Assembly (NCBI GenBank): GCA_903920695.1
Contig: CAIXNB010000074.1
Location: 1 to 43,442, forward strand
From: an uncultured beta proteobacterium
GTDB lineage: Bacteria; Pseudomonadota; Gammaproteobacteria; Burkholderiales; Burkholderiaceae_C
Reading direction: 5' to 3'
Length of the DNA stretch: 43,442 nucleotides
The notes beneath the pieces were generated by a model. It did not search any database, had not been told where the DNA came from, and was given only the letters and a program-made list of their open reading frames with translations. Every line of letters starts with the position of its first letter. Positions within the stretch are counted from its first letter, which is position 1. This document shows positions 40,845-43,442 of this stretch, one piece after another. The translations under genes and the position numbers were made by a program.

Positions 40845-40894
40845 GTTGTGGGACAGACCGAAGTTACGCACAGCGAACAAGCCCTGTCCCCAAC
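40845..40894. repeat. Palindromic element in the livM-livG gap (REP-like)
   Basis: GTTG-t-GGGACAG (40845-40856) pairs with CTGTCCC-CAAC (40884-40894), an 11-bp stem with one bulge. The 27-nt loop can itself fold (GTT-a-CGC-aca-GCG-AAC). A loop-like stretch without the arms recurs at 3419-3448. Similar GGGACAG palindromes are dispersed in related genomes and associated with REP/RAYT-type elements, to my recollection. Confidence 0.5.
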
Positions 40895-40910
40895 TGATTA
40901 AGGAATATAT

Positions 40911-41681
40911 ATGACAGATATTGTTCTCAAAGTCGCTGGCGTCTCCAAACGCTTCGGCGGCCTGCAGGCCCTGAGTGATGTGGGCATCACGATCAAGCGC
41001 GGCCAGGTCTATGGCTTGATCGGCCCCAATGGCGCCGGCAAGACCACGTTCTTCAATGTGCTCACTGGTCTGTACACGCCCGACAGCGGCAGCTTCGAAC
41101 TCGCCGACAAGACCTACCAGCCGACCGCAGTGCATGAGGTGGCCAAGGCCGGTATTGCGCGCACCTTCCAGAACATCCGTTTGTTTGCCGAGATGACGGC
41201 GCTGGAAAACGTCATGGTGGGGCGCCACATCCGCACCCATTCAGGACTGATCGGCGCCATCTTTCGCACGCCGGGTTTCAAGGCCGAAGAACGGGCCATC
41301 GCGACGCGGGCGCAGGAGTTGCTGGAGTATGTCGGCATCGGCCGCTTTGCCGACTACAAGGCGCGCACGCTGAGCTATGGCGACCAGCGTCGCCTGGAGA
41401 TTGCCCGTGCGCTGGCGACCGATCCGCAACTGATTGCACTCGATGAGCCCGCCGCTGGCATGAACGCGACGGAAAAAGTCATGCTGCGCGAACTGATCGA
41501 CAAGATCCGCAACGACAACCGCACGATTCTGCTGATCGAGCACGACGTCAAACTGGTTATGGGCCTGTGCGACCGCGTCACTGTGCTTGACTACGGCAAG
41601 CAGATCGCCGAAGGCACGCCGGCCGATGTGCAAAAGAATGACAAGGTGATCGAAGCCTATCTTGGCACCAGCGGGCACTGA
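40911..41681 (+). CDS. livG: Branched-chain amino acid ABC ATPase LivG
   Basis: A 256-residue ATPase with Walker A GPNGAGKTT, the Q-loop (RTFQNIRLF), signature LSYGDQRRLEIARAL, Walker B LIALDEPAAGMNATE and the switch His in LLIEHDVKLVM. LSYGDQRRLEIARAL and DEPAAGMN are specific to the LivG group. The ribosome site is AAGGA before ATG 40911. It partners with LivF as the two ATP-binding subunits. Confidence 0.95.
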   Translation: MTDIVLKVAGVSKRFGGLQALSDVGITIKRGQVYGLIGPNGAGKTTFFNVLTGLYTPDSGSFELADKTYQPTAVHEVAKAGIARTFQNIRLFAEMTALENVMVGRHIRTHSGLIGAIFRTPGFKAEERAIATRAQELLEYVGIGRFADYKARTLSYGDQRRLEIARALATDPQLIALDEPAAGMNATEKVMLRELIDKIRNDNRTILLIEHDVKLVMGLCDRVTVLDYGKQIAEGTPADVQKNDKVIEAYLGTSGH

Positions 41682-41711
41682 GCCGCAGCGCGATCTGACA
41701 AGGAAAAAACG

Positions 41712-42425
41712 ATGACTATTCTTCTCAAAGTGACGGGACTCAAAGTCGCTTATGGCGGTATCCAGGCGGTCAAGGGTGTTGATTTTGAAGTGCATGAGGG
41801 CGAACTGGTTTCGCTGATCGGCTCCAATGGCGCCGGCAAGACCACGACCATGAAGGCCATCACCGGCATCCTGCCGATCAACGATGGCGACATTGAGTAC
41901 ATGGGCAAGAGCATCCGCGGCCAAGGCCCCTGGGACCTGGTCAAGCAGGGTCTGGCCATGGTGCCCGAAGGGCGCGGTGTCTTTGCCCGCATGAGCATCG
42001 TCGAGAACCTGCAGATGGGCGCCTACATCCGCAACGACAAGGCCGATATCATGGCCGACATTGACAAGGTTTTCACGATCTTCCCGCGTTTGAAAGAGCG
42101 GCGCGATCAGCTTGCCGGCACGCTGTCGGGTGGCGAACAGCAGATGCTGGCCATGGGTCGCGGCCTGATGAGCCGGCCCAAGGTCCTGCTGCTGGACGAA
42201 CCTTCGATGGGCCTGTCGCCCCTCATGGTGGACAAGATCTTTGAAGTCGTGCGCGACGTTTCGGCGCAAGGCGTCACGGTGCTGCTGGTCGAGCAGAACG
42301 CGAGCCGCGCGTTGGCCATTGCGGACCGCGGCTACGTCATGGATTCGGGCATTGTCACCATGTCCGGTGATGCCAAGGAAATGCTCAGCGACCCCAAGGT
42401 GCGCGCCGCTTACCTGGGCGAGTGA
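41712..42425 (+). CDS. livF: Branched-chain amino acid ABC ATPase LivF
   Basis: A 237-residue ATPase with Walker A GSNGAGKTT, MVPEGRGVFARMSIVENL (the LivF-specific stretch), signature LSGGEQQMLAMGRGLM, Walker B VLLLDEPSMGLSP and the switch region VLLVEQNASRAL (Gln in place of the usual His-Asp, as normal for LivF). The ribosome site is AAGGA upstream. Its stop shares one base with the glycerate kinase start. Confidence 0.95.
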   Translation: MTILLKVTGLKVAYGGIQAVKGVDFEVHEGELVSLIGSNGAGKTTTMKAITGILPINDGDIEYMGKSIRGQGPWDLVKQGLAMVPEGRGVFARMSIVENLQMGAYIRNDKADIMADIDKVFTIFPRLKERRDQLAGTLSGGEQQMLAMGRGLMSRPKVLLLDEPSMGLSPLMVDKIFEVVRDVSAQGVTVLLVEQNASRALAIADRGYVMDSGIVTMSGDAKEMLSDPKVRAAYLGE

Positions 42426-43442
42426 TGGCCCACGGGTGCTGCATGTCAACGCCCGACCCGTTCACCGATCCGCGCCGTTTTCTCGAACACCTGTACCGGG
42501 TGGCCGTGGCGCGTGCGCTGCCGCTGCACAACACCGCTGCCCATCTGCCGCCACCGCCGAAAGGCCGCACGCTGGTGCTGGGCGCCGGCAAGGCGGCGGG
42601 CGCGATGGTGCACTCAGTCGAGGCATTCTGGCCGAAGGACGCGCCGCTGTCGGGCCTGGTCGTCACGCGCTACGGCCACTTGCCGCCGCGCCCCGCGGGT
42701 TTGCCGCAGCGCATCGAGGTGCTGCAGGCGGCACACCCGGTGCCGGATGCGGCTGGGATGGCGGCTGCCGAACGCATCCTGGCCTTGACCCAGGGTCTCA
42801 CCGCAGATGATCTGGTGCTGTGCCTCATCTCGGGCGGTGGCTCGGCGCTGCTGAGCCTGCCGGCTGAGGGTCTGACGCTGGCCGACAAGCAGCGCGTCAA
42901 CCAAGATCTTTTGGCTTCGGGTGCCGGCATCGGCGAGATGAATTGCGTGCGCAAGCACCTGTCATGCATCAAGGGCGGGCACCTCGCGCTCGCCTGTGCC
43001 CCGGCGCCGGTCGTCACGCTGGCGATCAGCGATGTGCCAGGAGATGATCCTTCCGTCATCGCCAGTGGACCGACTGTGCCCGATGTCAGCACCTGTGCCG
43101 ATGCGCAGGCCATTCTGCGACGTTATGCGATTGCGCTGCCGGCTGGCGTCATGGCGTCGCTGGAAAGCGGCGCGCTCGAAACGCCCAAGCCGGGCGCAAC
43201 GACGTTTGCCGGCCATCAGGTCCATCTGATTGCGACGCCGCAGCAGTCTTTGCAGGCGGCGGCTGATGCCGCGCGCGCCGCTGGCTTGGCAGCCTACATC
43301 CTGAGCGACGAAATGGAAGGGGAGTCGCGCGAGGTGGGCAAGGTGCACGCCGCATGGGCTCGGGCGGCGGCCAGAGGGCAGGGCCCGATTCAAAAGCCTT
43401 GCGTGATTTTGAGCGGCGGCGAAACCACCGTGACCCTCAAGC
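42425..43442 (+). CDS. Glycerate 2-kinase, type 2 (MOFRL/TtuD family), 3' end outside window
   Basis: The frame from ATG 42425 is open to the window edge (about 339 residues seen of an expected ~420-450). It has TLVLGAGKAAGAMVHSVE, LCLISGGGSALLSLPAEGLTL (the conserved Gly-Ser-rich loop), RKHLSCIKGGHLA, LAISDVPGDDPSVIASGPT and VILSGGETTVT at the edge. These are features of GckA/TtuD-type kinases that phosphorylate D-glycerate, mostly to 2-phosphoglycerate. ATG 42443 is an alternative start. It follows livF with a one-base overlap, so it is probably the last gene of that transcript. Confidence 0.92.
   Translation, partial: MAHGCCMSTPDPFTDPRRFLEHLYRVAVARALPLHNTAAHLPPPPKGRTLVLGAGKAAGAMVHSVEAFWPKDAPLSGLVVTRYGHLPPRPAGLPQRIEVLQAAHPVPDAAGMAAAERILALTQGLTADDLVLCLISGGGSALLSLPAEGLTLADKQRVNQDLLASGAGIGEMNCVRKHLSCIKGGHLALACAPAPVVTLAISDVPGDDPSVIASGPTVPDVSTCADAQAILRRYAIALPAGVMASLESGALETPKPGATTFAGHQVHLIATPQQSLQAAADAARAAGLAAYILSDEMEGESREVGKVHAAWARAAARGQGPIQKPCVILSGGETTVTLK

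Overview
The window looks like chromosomal DNA of a GC-rich betaproteobacterium of the order Burkholderiales, most likely family Comamonadaceae (Rhodoferax/Polaromonas-like). The evidence is the housekeeping set (FKBP-ispH-serS, rpmB-rpmG, trxB and ftsK back to back, ftsK-lolA, radC-smr, rarA), a LivHMGF cluster followed by a type-2 glycerate kinase, a multihaem cytochrome c, and a methyltransferase resembling RquA of rhodoquinone producers. The genus is an inference from gene content and protein style, not from a search.

Layout. 1-1129: end of a hybrid histidine kinase and its OmpR-type regulator. 1200-1941: decayed DNA, an IS4-type transposase remnant against a TSUP-family permease pseudogene that has lost its middle. 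2019-3349: a hexahaem secreted cytochrome c with two tandem dyad sites upstream and a strong hairpin downstream. 3646-4452: a nitrilase-family amidase. 4453-5351: no confident gene. 5352-10311: two large lipoproteins, a gluzincin metalloprotease and a beta-propeller protein. 10337-13520: a flavin-reductase-like protein and an FtsX/YbbP-type permease. 13521-14890: a vapBC module set among short palindromic repeats and joined directly to a broken UPF0149/SEC-C gene. 14896-24759: the conserved core (smr, radC, FKBP, ispH, serS, RquA-like methyltransferase, rpmG, rpmB, trxB, ftsK, lolA). 24847-30241: DTW-domain tRNA-modifying enzyme, a clostripain-like lipoprotein protease, an Ste24-type M48 protease and an alpha/beta hydrolase. 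30451-33664: rarA, then a small accessory island (serine-hydrolase remnant and an orphan protein with a possible phospholipase-A2-like site) closed by a degenerate second copy of the rarA 3' end. 33721-38569: an ABC importer with one binding protein, one fused permease and two different ATPases. 38805-43442: livHMGF and the start of glycerate kinase.

How the genes work together. The core genes serve isoprenoid, translation, redox, cell-division and lipoprotein-trafficking functions. LolA is of interest beside three predicted lipoproteins (5352, 8215, 25875), two of them proteases that share an ~90-bp upstream repeat. The cytochrome and the RquA-like enzyme point to flexible, possibly anaerobic, respiration.

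The best leads for something undescribed are the orphan protein at 32238-33452 inside the rarA-bracketed island, the shared repeat upstream of the two lipoprotein proteases, the twin operators in front of the cytochrome, and the two-ATPase importer. No CRISPR array, tRNA, rRNA or complete mobile element was seen.
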